DNA of 64,000 bases from Aegilops tauschii subsp. strangulata (GCF_002575655.3 NC_053037.3:507850544-507914543); one strand, 5' to 3'; shown: positions 21,516 to 33,377, counted from the first letter of the stretch. Notes: a model not told the origin generated them from the sequence alone. Program-made: numbers and translations.

Positions 21516-22353
21516 GGGATAATTAATTTGGTGCCCTTAGTTGTGTCCCATTCGACAGGTTTACCCCTAGTTTCTGAAAACACTTGTTCCTGCCCAAACC
21601 ACTATGCTCCTCTTATGCTTTTGCCCTTTGACCGTTTGACCACCACTTTGGAAACTTCATAAACAATTCATACTAACTCAGAAAAATTGAAATAAGATAT
21701 CAAAACGTTCAGAAAAGCATCACCTATATGTGCATGTCATTTGCATTCATGAAAAAAGTGTTGGCCAGTCCCCATCTCAGTTTTAGCTCATATGATCTTA
21801 GCATGAATAGAAAAATCTAAAAAAATTCTAAATTCTTTTGGTGGCAAATTTTGACCAATGTTTTGAGTGCTTGCCAAGTTTTCATAAGGGAATAGCATTC
21901 GTGGAAGTCGTGGTAAAAAAAATAAAATTATGGAGCATTGATTTTTGTTTTTTTGCCACGACTTCCACGAAATGTCATTCCCTTGTGAAACTTGGCAAGC
22001 ACTCAAAACATTGGTCAAAGTTTGCCACCAATTTTTTTTAGAATTTTTTAGATCTTACTGTTCATGGTAATATCATATGAGCTAAAACTAAGATGGGGAC
22101 TGACCAACACTTTTTTTCATGAATACAAATGACATGCATATATAGGTGATGCTTTTCTAAACATTTTGATATCTTATTTGAATTTTTATGAGTTAGTATG
22201 AATTTTTTATGAAGTTTTCAAAGTGATGATCAAACGGTCAAAAGGCAAAAGCATAAGAGGAGCAAAATGGTTTAGGCAGGAACAAGTGTTTTCGGAAACT
22301 AGGGGTAAACCTACCGAGTGTGACCCAACTAGGGGCATAAAATCAATTATCCC
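21516..22353. mobile_element. foldback Mutator-like element (838 bp, ~400-bp inverted arms, 10-bp TSD)
   Basis: The left arm starts GGGATAATTAATTT at 21516 and the right arm, read inward, starts GGGATAATTGATTT at 22353. The arms stay complementary almost to the centre near 21935, with scattered mismatches. The 10-bp repeat AAAAAAATAA flanks it at 21506-21515 and 22354-22363. A 9-11 bp TSD with very long inverted repeats fits non-autonomous MULEs. The A-rich TSD could partly be chance. No transposase is encoded. Confidence 0.8.
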
Positions 22354-23122
22354 AAAAAAATAAAAATGGATTCCTAGTTGTGCGAGTACATGTTTGCCCG
22401 TAATTTTGACATTACCAGAAAAGCCAGTGAGGAAAAACAAACCGATGAGCTATGGCAAATGAAGTACCATATTCTTTTTTCAATTCAATCCGTCGAGATT
22501 TGATCGATCCACAATTCCAGTAGATCAGCCGTTGAAATATGTAGAGCATCTTCAACAGGCACGCAACATGCGACACGCTAAAAAAGCGTTTACAGCGTCC
22601 CATAGTCAGTTTTTATGCGCAGCCTAGTGCTGGCGGCCGCTGCAAAAAATTGCGCGTCCGCCGCTCCAGCAGACGTGCTATATTTTTTTACTACTCGTCG
22701 TCTTCTCCGTCTACTCCAACTTGATACACATTCGACTCCAACTCGATACTTCATACATAGGCATAGATAGATAAAAAGATACATAGCTGGATTAAACGAT
22801 AGATAAAAACGATACATAGAAAGTTCATAGCATAGATAGAAAAAAAAAGATATTTCAACTACTACTCCTCGTCCTCCTCCTCTTCCTCCGACTCCGCCTC
22901 AGTGATGTCCTCCTCCGATGTCTCAATGAAGGCGTCAAGATACCGATCGTCGTCGGATCCCAGGACGATGCTGCTCCTAGGTCGATGTTGAATTGAACGG
23001 CCGCCTTCCGCGTATGCCTGTCCCTGCGATAGGTGGCTTGCCCCGCCCTCCTCTCCTCCCTCTCCGCCCTCCTTTGCGCGAAGAACTGGCGCTCGTTGAT
23101 GACGTCCTGCGGGAAGCGTTGG

Positions 23123-24846
23123 TGAAGTAAATATGCCCTAGAGGCAATAATAAAGTTATTATTTATTTCCTCATATCATGATAAATGTTTATTATTCATG
23201 CTAGAATTGTATTAACCGGAAACTTAGTATATGTGTGAATACATAGACAAACAGAGTGTCACTAGTATGCCTCTACTTGACTAGCTCGTTAATCAAAGAT
23301 GGTTAAGTTTCCTAACCATTGACATGAGTTGTCATTTGATTAACGGGATCACATCATTAGGAGAATGACGTGATTGACTTGACCCATTCCGTTAGCTTAG
23401 CACTTGATCGTTTAGTATGTTGCTATTGCTTTCTTCATGACTTATACATGTTCCTATGACTATGAGATTATGCAACTCCCGTTTACCGGAGGAACACTTT
23501 ATGTGCTACCAAACATCACAACGTAACTGGGTGATTATAAAGGTGCTCTACAGGTGTCTTCGAAGGTACTTTTTGAGTTGGCGTATTTCGAGATTAGGAT
23601 TTGTCACTCCGATTGTCGGAGAGGTATCTCTGGGCCCACTCGGTAATGCACATCACTATAAGCCTTGCAAATGAGTTAGTTGCAGGATGATGTATTATGG
23701 AACGAGTAAAGAGACTTGCCGGTAACGAGATTGAACTAGGTATTGAGATACCGATGATCGAATCTTGGGCAAGTAACATACCGATGACAAAGGGAACAAC
23801 GTATGTTGTTATGCGGTTTGACCGATAAAGATCTTCGTAGAATATGTGGGAGCCAATATGAGCATCCAGGTTCCCCTATTGGTTATTGACCGGAGACGTG
23901 TCTCGGTCATGTCTACATTGTTCTCGAACCCGTAGGGTCCGCACGCTTAAAGTTCGGTGACGATCGGTATTATGAGTTTTTGTGTTTTGATGTACCGAAG
24001 GTAGTTCGGAGTCCCGGATATGATCACGGACATGACGAGGAGTCTCGAAATGGTCGAGACGTAAAGATCGATATATTGGACGACTATGTTTGGACACCGG
24101 AAGGGTTCCGGGAGGTTTCGGGCATATACTGGAGTACCGGGGGGTTACCGGAACCCCCCGGGGAGTTAATTGGGCCTCATGGGCCCTAGTGAGAGAAGAG
24201 GAGGGGCGGCCAGGGCAGCCGCCCCCCTCCCCCTCTAGTCCGAATTGGACAAGGAGGGGGGGCGGCGGCCCCCTTTTTCCTTCTATTCCTCTCTCCCTTC
24301 CTTCCCTTCTCCTACTCCTACTTGAAAGGGGGAGTCCTACTCCCGGTGGGAGTAGGACTCCTCATGGGGCGCGCCTAGGGTGGCCAGCCTCCTCCCCCTC
24401 TTCCACTCCTTTATATACGGGGAGGGGGGCACCCTTGGGAGACACAACAATTGATCATTGATCTCTTAGCCGTGTGCGGTGCCCCCCTCCACCATAATCC
24501 ACCTCGATAATATCGTAGCGGTGCTTAGGCGAAGCCCTGCGTTGGTAGCATCATCATCACCATCATCACACCGTCGTGCTGACGAAACTCTCCGGCGAAG
24601 CTTTGCTGGATCGAAGCTCGCGGGACGTCATCGAGTTGAACGTGTGCTGAACTCGGAGGTGCCGTGCTTTTGGTACTTGGATCGGTCGGATCGTGAAGAC
24701 GTACGACTACATCAACCGCATTGTGCTAAAGCTTCCGCTTTCGGTCTACGAGGGTACATGGACACACTCTCCCCTCTCGTTGCTATGCATCACCATGATC
24801 CTGTGTGTGCGTAGGAATTTTTTTGAAATTACTACGTTCCCCAACA
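23123..24846 (+). repeat. 5' LTR of the BARE1/Angela-type element
   Basis: 1724 bp from TGAAGTAAATATGCCC to GTTCCCCAACA. A TTTATATACGG TATA box lies near 24410, upstream of a CT-rich leader. The right copy covers only its last 749 bases (24098-24846 versus 26824-27572). Confidence 0.95.
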
Positions 24847-26043
24847 GTGGCATCCGAGCCAGGTTTATGCGTAGACGTTATATGCACGAGTAGAGCACAA
24901 GTGAGTTGTGGGCTATACAAGTCATACTGCTTACCAGCATGTCATACTTTGGTTCGGCGGTATTGTTGGATGAAGCGGTCCGGACCAACATTACGCGTAC
25001 GCTTACGCGAGACTGGTTCTACTGACGTGCTTTGCACACAGGTGGCTGGCGGGTGTCAGTTTCTCCAACTTTAGTTGAACCGAGTGTGACTACACCCGGT
25101 CCTTGAGAAGGTTAAAACAACTCTAACTTGACGAACTATCGTTGTGGTTTTTGATGCGTAGGTAAGAACGATTCTTGCTCAGAGGACGTCTAACTTGTTT
25201 TTGCAGGGCATGTTGTGATGTGATATGGTCAAGACATGATGCTATATTTTATTGTATGAGATGATCATGTTTTGTAACGGAGTTATCGGCAACTGGCAGG
25301 AGCCATATGGTTGTCGCTTTATTGTATGAAATGCAATCGCCCTATAATTGCTTTACTTTATCACTAAGCAGTAGCGATAGTCGTAGAAGCAATAGTTGGC
25401 GAGACGACAACGATGCTACGATGGAGATCAAGGTGTCGCGCCGGTGACGATGGTGATCATGGCGGTGCTTTGGAGATGGAGATCAAAGGCACAAGATGAT
25501 GATGGCCATATCATATCACTTATATTGATTGCATGTGATGTTTATCCTTTATGCATCTTATTTTGCTTTGATTGACGGTAGCATTATAAGATGATCTCTC
25601 ACTAAATTTCAAGGTAAAAGTGTTCTCCCTGAGTATGCACCGTTGCCAAAGTTCGTCGTGCCGAGACACCACGTGATGATCGGGTGTGATAAGCTCAACG
25701 TTCATCTACAACGGGTGCAAGCCAGTTTTGCACACGCAGAATACTCGGGTTAAACTTGACGAGCCTAGCATATGCAGATATGGCTTCGGAACACTGAGAC
25801 CGAAAGGTCGAGCGTGAATCATATAGTAGATATGATCAACATAGTGATGTTCACCATTGAAAACTACTCCATTTCACGTGATGATCGGTTATGGTTTAGT
25901 TGATTTGGATCACGTGATCATTTTGATGATTAGAGGGATGTCTATCTAAGTGGGAGTTCTTAAGTAATATGATTAATTGAACTTAAATTTATCATGAACT
26001 TAGTACCTGATAGTATTTTGCTTGTCTATGTTATTGTAGATAG
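24847..26043 (+). other. untranslated leader of the BARE1/Angela-type element
   Basis: Begins with the primer-binding site at 24848. About 1.2 kb of leader without a conserved reading frame precedes the gag ATG at 26044, as is usual in this family. Confidence 0.8.
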
Positions 26044-26823
26044 ATGGCCTGTGCTGTTGTTTCGTTGAATTTTAATGCGTTCCTTGAGAAAGCAAAGTTG
26101 AAGATGATGGTAGCAATTACACGGGCTGGGTCCGTAACTTGAGGATTATCCTCATTGCTGCACTGAAGAATTACGTCCTGGAAGCACCGCTAGGTGCCAA
26201 ACCTGCTACAGGAGCTGAACCAGATGTTATGAACGTCTGGCAAAGTAAAGCTGATGACTACTCGATAGTTCAGTGTGCCATGCTTTACGGCTTAGAACCG
26301 GGACTTCAACGACCTTTTGAACGTCATGGAGCATATGAGATGTTCCGGGAGTTGAAGTTAATGTTTCAAGCAAATACCCGGATTGAGAGATATGAAGTCT
26401 CCAATAAGTTCTACAGCTGCAAGATGGAGGAGAATAGTTTTGTCAGTGAGCATATACTCAGAATGTCTGGGTATAACAATCACTTGATTCAACTGGGAGT
26501 TAATATTCCGGATGATAGTGTTATTGACAGAATTCTTCAGTCACTGCCACCAAGGTACAAGAGCTTCGTGATGAACTACAATATGCAAGGGATGGATAAG
26601 ACGATTCCCGAGCTCTTCGCAATGCTAAAGGCTGCGGAGGTAGAAATCAAGAAGGAGCATCAAGTGTTGATGGTCAACAAGACCACCAGTTTCAAGAAAA
26701 ATGGCAAAGGGAAGAAGAATGGGAACTTCAAGAAGAACGGCAAACAAGTTGCTGATCAGGAGAACAAACCCAAGTCTGGACCTAAGCCTGAGACTGAGTG
26801 CTTCTACTGCCCCAAGTATTTGG
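26044..26823 (+). pseudogene. Copia gag polyprotein remnant (UBN2-type), frameshifted and truncated
   Basis: ATG at 26044 opens a frame that breaks after ~20 codons: a one-base loss near 26101 leads to a stop at about 26140. The second frame carries the UBN2/gag capsid region (MNVWQSKADDYSIVQCAMLYG, MFRELKLMF, NKFYSCKM, ILQSLPPRYKSFVM) and a Lys-rich tail. The CCHC zinc knuckle is reduced to its first two cysteines (CFYC) by an in-frame 30-base deletion flanked by ACTGC. The frame then enters LTR sequence. Gag would package element RNA; this copy cannot. Confidence 0.9.
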
Positions 26824-27572
26824 CGGAAGGGTTCCGGGAGATTTCGGGCTTATACCGGAGTACCGGGGGGTTACCGGAATCCCCCGGGGAGTTAATTGGG
26901 CCTCATGGGCCCTAGTGGGAGAAGAGGAGGGGCGGCCAGGGCAGCCGCGCGCCCCTCCCCCTCTAGTCCGAATTGGACAAGGAGGGGGGTGCCCCCCTTT
27001 TTCCTTCTCTTCCTCTCTCCCTTCCTTCCCTTCTCCTACTCCTACTTGGAAAAGGGGAGTCCTACTCCCGGTGGGAGTAGGACTCCTCATGGGGCGCGCC
27101 TAGGGTGGCCGGCCTCCTCCCCCTCCTCCACTCCTTTATATACGGGGAGGGGGGCACCCCTGGGAGACACAACAATTGATCATTAATCTCTTAGCCGTGT
27201 GCGGTGCCCCCTCCACCATAATCCACCTCGATAATATCGTAGCGGTGCTTAGGCGAAGCCCTGCGTCGGTAGCATCATCATCACCGTCCTCACGCCGTCG
27301 TGCTGACGAAACTCTCCGGCGAAGCTTTGCTGGATCGAAGCTCACGGGACGTCATCGAGTTGAACGTGTGCTGAACTCGGAGGTGCGGTGCGTTCGGTAC
27401 TTGGATCGGTCGGATCGTGAAGACGTACGACTACATCAACCGCGTTGTGCTAACGATTCCGCTTTCGGTCTACGAGGGTACATGGACACACTCTCCCCTC
27501 TCATTGCTATGCATCACCATGATCCTGTGTGTGCGTAGGATTTTTTTTTTGAAATTACTACGTTCCCCAACA
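26824..27572 (+). repeat. 3' LTR remnant of the BARE1/Angela-type element
   Basis: 749 bp matching the last part of the 5' LTR, from the GGAAGGGTTCCGGGAG motif to CCCCAACA. The junction with gag shares CGGA, which suggests a microhomology deletion. Confidence 0.93.
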
Positions 27573-28183
27573 GTTGGCGCCACAGCTCCATGGCTTCCTC
27601 GTCCATCTCGGCGAGGGTGAGACGGCGCTCCCACCTCCGGTTGTCGCGACGATCCTCGTCGGTGATAAGCCGCGGGGGAGGCGCGAGCTCTTGCGCCAGC
27701 TCCTGCGTCGGCACTTGGGGAAGTTCATGTCCCTGCGTGGCCACCAGGGGCGCCACACTGCGGCGTCGTACGCGCGGGCGGCCTCGTGGGCGGTCTCAAA
27801 AGTGTCGAGGCCGAGGCGCATGTCGCCGGACCGGGTATCGGCGGAGAAGACGCCGGAGGGGCGCGTGCGGACGCCGCGGTAGCCCAAAACTCCCAGCGGC
27901 ATGGTGGCGCGGCGGTGGCGCGGCAGCGGCGAGGAGAGAAGGAGCGGGGAGAGAGCGCTGGCGCGTGGCGATGTGGAGAGCGGTGGGAGGGCGCGGCATT
28001 TATAAAGAGCGCCGGACGCCGCGCGTCAAAACTAGTGCGCGCCCGGCCGCTTTTTCGCGCGCTATTCTTTCCCGCGCCCCTGAGTTTCCTGCGCCCGCTG
28101 GAGCGCGCGAAACCGCCCCACACGCATCAAAACCAACTTTTACCCCACGTGCGCGTTTTTTACAGCCACTGTAGGAGATGCTC

Positions 28184-29149
28184 TTAGTTGCGGTGAACTC
28201 TTTTCTTTCTCTGCCAACAGTGACGAAACTCCAGGCTGAACTCCCTCTCTCAAAAAAAAAGAGGAAAAGGATTCCAGGCTGAACTGCTGTTGTTGGTCTT
28301 TTTTTTTCCGAAAAGAACTGCTGCTCGACTTATTATGTACGTTATCAAATGCCGTCTAGTGCCAGTTCATTGATCTTTGTTAATAAGAAAGAGAGCAAAG
28401 AGGCGTACATGGAGCACTGAGCTTACACGGGCATCAAAAGCCTGACGGCAAAGAAACTACACAACAGAGCAAACAGCATGAACTATATGTGTGCCATGAT
28501 GAAGATGGTTGATCTATTTAAGTCACGCTGAAGAGCATGCGCCACTCTGCCCTGGCTCTTTTAAAACAGTGCTAACTTTTTTATATACTCCCTCCATTCC
28601 ATAATGTAGTGCGTATAGATGTTCCGAAAAGCCAAACTTTGCAAATTTTGATCAAGTTTGTAGAAAAATATATTTATATGTACAATACCAAATGTGTAAA
28701 ATATGAAACTGCATCTTATAATGAATGTAATGATATATGTTTGACATTTTAGATGTAAATGTTTTTCCAAATTTAGTCTTAAATTTGTTAATAAATTCAA
28801 GTTTTTGAAATATATGCATTTAAAATATAAAAAATAAAAAATCATGTAAAAAAATTAAGTCACGTCACCATGACGAGCCATGTCTTATTGGACCAGCCCA
28901 CCACCGGCGCAGGGCTAGTCCTGTGATTCAAACCATAGACTTGGCAGACAATAGCTATCTGTGCTAGCCGCTCCGTCCAACGAGCTTCTATGCTATAGAT
29001 GCAACGCGGCTCTTAAAAAAGCAAACGACAGTGGCGAAAGCTAAACATTCAAAATCGAGGCCTGCTGCCAGTGAACCAAAATCGCTAGCCATTGTAACTA
29101 AAAATAGCAACCCAATGCTTATGATCTATAACTCGCAACAGACTTATTT
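28184..29149. other. spacer with a one-ended Stowaway-like remnant
   Basis: CTCCCTCCATTCCATAATG begins at 28588 after TA, as at the end of a Stowaway MITE, but no matching opposite end is found. AT-rich sequence continues to about 28860. No gene is visible in the whole interval. Confidence 0.45.
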
Positions 29150-30230
29150 TTTTTTAGAAATTTCAAAAGTTATTTAAAAAATGAAATATTTTTTGAAACG
29201 TGAACCTTTTCAAATTTATGAACAACATTTTCACACGAAAATTTCATGAAAAAACATGAACATTTTTTGAGATCCTCAACCATTTCTTGAAAAAGGAACA
29301 AAATTGAAAACAAGAACAATTTTTGACATTACGAACAATATTTCAAGAAAAAGGAAAAAATTCTGAAAAATAGGAACATCATTTGAAAATGCGAACATTT
29401 TTCGATATTATGAACAAATTTTCCAAAACGGATTTTTTTTAGAAAATCCCTGTACATTTTTTGAATTTAGGATCAAACTTTAAAAACATGAACATTTTTC
29501 GAATATGTGAACAAACTTGGAAAAGCTGGAACATTTTTTGAAACTCTCAAACTTTTTTTTTAATTTATGATTTTTTTTCAAAACACGAACATTTTTGGAA
29601 TTATGTACAATTGTTTCAAAATGCAAATAGTTTTGGAAATTACAAACAATTTTTGCAAACATGATTTTTTTCAAAAATTCAGAACATTCTTTCAATATGC
29701 GAAAAAATGAACACGGACATTTTCATAATATGTGAACATAATTTGGAAATGCTGGAACATTTATGGAAATTTAAGAACATTTTTTGAATTTATGATTACA
29801 ACTAAATATGAACTTTTTAATTTTGTGAACAAATTTATAAAAACAAGAACAATTAATGAAATTTTGGAGCAAATTTGAAAGTAGGAACATTTTCTGAACG
29901 TTTGAACAAAAAAAATATTTATTCAATTTGAAATTATATTTTTTGAGTTTTTGAACTTTTTGAAAAAGAACCTAACAATATTTGAAATTCTAATTTTTTT
30001 TGGAATTTCCGAACTAACTTTCAAATCAGGAACATTTCTGAAAAAACGAACATTTTTAAAATTCCTGAACATTTGATGAAAGATTGAAAAAGAAAAGAAA
30101 AGAAAATCAAAGAATAGAAGAAGAGAAACAGAAGAAAGGAAAAGAAAGGAAAAATAAAAAAGAAACGGAAAAGGAAGAAAAAAGAAACAGAAAAAATGAA
30201 AAAGAAAAAAAGTCCAGGAACCTTCTAGAA
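29150..30230. repeat. degenerate AT-rich interspersed motif array (GAACATTTTTGAAAT-like)
   Basis: For about 1 kb variants of RAACATTTTTTGAAA and TGAACAAATTT recur every 20-40 bases without exact periodicity, ending in a purine-rich run at 30080-30215. This pattern is common inside Triticeae DNA elements. No coding function is apparent. Confidence 0.7.
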
Positions 30231-30890
30231 AGTTCCCAAAACCGGAAAACCGGCTGGGGACCTTCCAAAACGTTCCCAAAACCGGGATATGGGGATGCCC
30301 GTCTCGCTACTAAAATGAGCCGGCCTATGTCTGGTTGATCATTCTATCCCCTGTGCGACGCGCCGGCAATTTGACGCAGAATGCGTCAAATAGGTTTTTC
30401 CCAAGCTGTGCCCTCCTTTCCCTCTACCGTGTAGTCAACAAATTTCTCTTAGGTGCGGTCTACATTGGCGGACCACATCAAGTCCGCCACGATTTCGCGA
30501 GGAAAATCCACACCATATGTAAAAATTAATTTGAAAAATTACGAGATCGTAAAAACAGAATCATTATAACATGGAGAGTCCATTTTTCCGGAAAAAAGGG
30601 AACATTGCTAACTTTATCCAACACATATTGCCTCGCTCCTAATTTATTGTAAATTTTATTCTTGATTTACTAGAGTTGATCTCCTTAGCTTATAAAGTAT
30701 AAGATTTTTTCCTAATTGTCTACACTTTTTTCTTCTAAATTCCTTACAAGTGTTCTCTTCACGAGCACGAATCAAATCAATATCTTCTCAACTTATTGCA
30801 TAATCTTGTTCTTGATTTAGCAAAATATTCTTTGGCTACGTGTTTATTCCTAAATAATTACAAGCAATCTTCTCTGCTTATATTAGCACG
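30231..30890. other. upstream spacer of the defensin-like gene
   Basis: Contains GTTCCCAAAACCGG repeated twice (30231-30285) and then AT-rich sequence. No gene is recognised. Confidence 0.4.
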
Positions 30891-30896
30891 CACCCA

Positions 30897-30907
30897 CTAT
30901 AAAAAGA
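30897..30907 (+). promoter_or_regulatory. TATA box of the defensin-like gene
   Basis: CTATAAAAAGAG lies about 115 bp upstream of the ATG at 31016, at a normal distance for a plant promoter with a ~90-base leader. Inferred from position and sequence only. Confidence 0.55.
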
Positions 30908-31015
30908 GCCTACTCACATCTGGTTAGCCCAACAAGAGACAAAACTCATCCCCTTTGCGGTGACTTGTTAGTCCGCAATTTAGAATCTCGACGCTTGTGA
31001 GCCTGCAACCAAGAG

Positions 31016-31353
31016 ATGAGAAACATGAAGATTTTTCTCTTCGCCCTGGCACTACTCATGCTATCTTCAGGTATCTAGGGAGTAGACAATACTATCTTCA
31101 ACATCTACACTTCGAGAATTGTAGTATATGTATGTTGCGCTGCTCTAACTTTTCTTATTTTCTCTTTTGATACCTAGATATGGCAACCTCCCTCCAGTGC
31201 AGACATGTCCTTAAAAGTGGCCCATGTCAAATCGATGATTGTAGAGCTTACTGCAATAAGATACCTAGAGTGCCCTCACCCAAAAATCCCGACGTGTGTG
31301 TTCCCGAGGGATGCAAGTGTGTAGTATGTGGAGGGGTGCAAGCAGGGATGTAG
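31016..31353 (+). CDS. secreted defensin-like cysteine-rich peptide, two exons, 76 residues
   Basis: Exon 1 (31016-31070) encodes a hydrophobic signal peptide (MRNMKIFLFALALLMLSS) and ends CAG before GTATCT. Exon 2 (31178-31353) begins after TACCTAG and keeps the frame. The mature part has eight cysteines spaced C-x8-C-x4-C-x3-C-x14-C-x4-C-x-C-x2-C. The CxxxC and CxC pairs fit the cysteine-stabilised alpha-beta fold of plant defensin-like (DEFL) proteins, and an intron just after the signal peptide is typical of them. A TATA box lies upstream and AATAATAAAA near 31440 downstream. No lesion is seen. Known DEFL roles are antimicrobial defence or cell-cell signalling in reproduction; which applies here cannot be told. 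Other cysteine-rich families are less likely because of the spacing. Confidence 0.8.
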
Positions 31354-32467
31354 TGTTCCCTCTAAGGTTGCTGAACTAATGGTAATGGTCTCACATACCA
31401 TGTGGCCTTGTATATTTATCAAGGTCAATATTGATAGAGAATAATAAAAATGTCATCATCTTGCATTTGACTTGACTTCTGAATGGTATCGTATTAAACA
31501 ATCGTCTGTTTACATCTATTATGTATCAGAATTCCGATATAGATGAAAATAGAAAGATGCGAGTTTTTTTAATAGAAAGTCAAAATACCCGGGCGTCCAT
31601 GTGGTGAATTATCTCTTTTTAGAAGACCACAACCTTTAGATCCACGTAATTGTAACATAAACAGACTATACCATTTAGATCTACATGAAAAAGTTGCTAG
31701 ATAAAAGCAGGAGACAGCAGAACATTTTTTTTACGAGGAAAACCATAGACGCACGGAGGCATAATTTCACTTTGATGAAGTCGTATTACAAACGCAAGAC
31801 GGCCACATGTGATATATATAGAAATAAGGGAAATAAAAATCCAATAAATAGCTAGATCTCTTCTACTAGATGAGAATTAAGTAAGACTCATTAAGCGACA
31901 TTAACATGAAAAAAATCCAATAAATTGCATGAATCTCCCTGTAGAATCAAATGTCATAGGAGTAGAATTTAGATGAGTTGTGGAATCAAATGTCATAGAA
32001 TTTAGATGAGACTTTATTAATCCCTTTAGCAAATTCATTGTTTATAAACTGCTAATATGACTAATTCTCATCTTTCTGATTTATGGGATCCACGGATGAA
32101 ATCTCATAAAGGTGCAACGGGTAGAAGACAAATGTTGCTGTGAGTATATTTAGATACATTAGAACTGAGCACTTTTCCTGCCCTCTCAGGCCATTAGCCT
32201 TCTTGACCGTCCGATCATCAGTTTCAGTAGTTTTGGTCGTCCGATTAGCTCCCGCGCCTGGTCGCTTCGATCGCCAACACCTAGCGCTAACCTATTGGGC
32301 CACTGCTCCCGTAACAATTTCGGAAGGCTGGCATGAAATTGGGCCTAACAGGCTTTAGTCCAACCGGGAAGGCGAGGCGATGGTTCAGGCACGACAACCT
32401 CCTCATTTACCCCTTCCTCTTCTTAAACCTCTATGCCCACGATCTCCAGATCAGGGTTGTGTCAGCC
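31354..32467. other. downstream spacer of the defensin-like gene
   Basis: AT-rich to 32090, including a near-direct repeat of TGGAATCAAATGTCATAGAATTTAGATGAG-like sequence at 31946-32010, then moderately GC-rich sequence. The unoccupied target of the Gypsy element reads through 32472 into 47684. No gene is recognised. Confidence 0.4.
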
Positions 32468-32472
32468 GCCAT

Positions 32473-32941
32473 TGTCGGTGTCAAAATCGGCGGATCTCGG
32501 GTAGGGGGTCCCGAACTATGCGTCTAAGGTCGATGGTAACAGGAGACGGGGGACACAATTTTTACCCAGGTTCGGACCCTCTCTATGGAGGTAATACCCT
32601 ACTTCCTGCTTGATTGATCTTGATGAATATGAGTATTACAAGAGTTGATCTACCACGAGATCGTAATGGCTAAAACCCTAGAAGTCTAGCCTGTATGACT
32701 ATATCTCTTTCCGGACTAAGCCCTCCGGTTTATATAGACACCGGAGGGGACTAGGGTTGTACAAAGTCGGTTACAAAGAAAGGAATCTTCATATTTGGAC
32801 GCCAAGCTTGCCTTCCACGCCAAGGAGAGTCCCATCCGGACACGGGTAGAATCTTCGGTCTTTGTATCTTCACAGCCCATCAGTCCGGCCCATGTCCAAC
32901 AGGCCGGACGCCCGAGGACCCCTTAGTCCAGGACTCCCTTA
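32473..32941 (-). repeat. 3' LTR of the Tat-like Gypsy element
   Basis: 469 bp, same length as the copy at 47210-47678 and nearly identical. The last base pair of the TG..CA terminus is changed to TA on this side. Confidence 0.93.
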
Positions 32942-33371
32942 GTAGCCCCTGAACCAGGCTTCAATGACGAGGTGTCCAACGCGCAGATTGTCTTCGGCAT
33001 TGCAAGGCGGGTTCCCCTTTCCGAATACTCCAAGATAGTCTTCAGACGCAACGAAAGTGTCCGGATCTGCAACACAAGTACCACACACACAACCGCAGAG
33101 AGTATAATATTTCACGAGTCCAATCCGCTGACAACTTTTTGTAATGTGACATCACATCTGCCCGGTCATTATTTCGAACCGTTTTCGTCTGCCGTTCCAC
33201 GTTTCGAGACGCGGTTTTCATTGGCACGTCTTGTCAAAGCAGAGATCGCGTCCCCTTATTGCGGGATTCTCATCAATACGGGCGTGGGTAATCCAACCGT
33301 GCCGTTTGCATAGCCCTTGGGAATAGGCGAGTTTTAAGGCGAGTGGGGAGGCGTTTGATATTCACTGCCTT

Positions 33372-33377
33372 TATAAG
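33372..33377 (+). promoter_or_regulatory. TATA box of the antisense gene in the left Gypsy element
   Basis: CTTTATAAGGAG lies 115 bp upstream of the ATG at 33487, on the strand opposite to gag. Position and sequence are those of a plant core promoter; activity is inferred. Confidence 0.5.

Larger units (their letters stand above)
23123..27572 (+). mobile_element. truncated BARE1/Angela/WIS-type Copia retrotransposon, TSD GTTGG
   Basis: GTTGG flanks the element at 23118-23122 and 27573-27577. The left LTR (23123-24846) contains the ATATGCCCTAGAGGCAATAA start typical of this family and ends CCCCAACA. A tRNA-iMet-type primer site TGGCATCCGAGCC begins at 24848. A gag remnant follows. A deletion then joins gag at 26824-26827 directly to the middle of the right LTR, which runs to 27572. 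Protease, integrase, RT and RNase H are all gone. Confidence 0.95.
22862..27902 (-). pseudogene. AP2/ERF-domain-like gene, captured, frameshifted and split by a BARE1/Angela insertion
   Basis: From the ATG at 27902 the minus strand reads GYRGVRTRPSGVFSADTRSG, then LGLDTFETAHEAARAYDAA and RRDMNF. This is the AP2 DNA-binding fold pattern (YRGVR, TFETAHEAARAYD). A one-base deletion near 27725 shifts the frame, and the protein continues as QVPTQELAQELAPPPRLITDED and MDEEAMELWRQ to 27578. It resumes after the Copia element at 23122 as RFPQDVINERQFFAQRRAER. A second one-base loss near 22965 precedes an acidic tail and a TAG at 22864-22862. The W of the usual R.WLGTF motif is missing. Many such AP2-like copies lie in Triticeae DNA elements; function as a regulator is not expected. 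Confidence 0.75.
22544..28183. mobile_element. PIF/Harbinger-like element carrying a captured AP2-like gene, split by a Copia insertion
   Basis: Termini are GAGCATCTTCAACAG on the left and, read inward, GAGCATCTCCTACAG on the right. Flanking 3-bp motifs are GTA and TTA, one mismatch from a TTA target duplication. Without the nested Copia element (23123-27577) it is about 1.2 kb. A transposase is not present; instead it holds an AP2-like pseudogene. Class assignment rests on the termini, which match those of 54935-56271. Confidence 0.6.
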
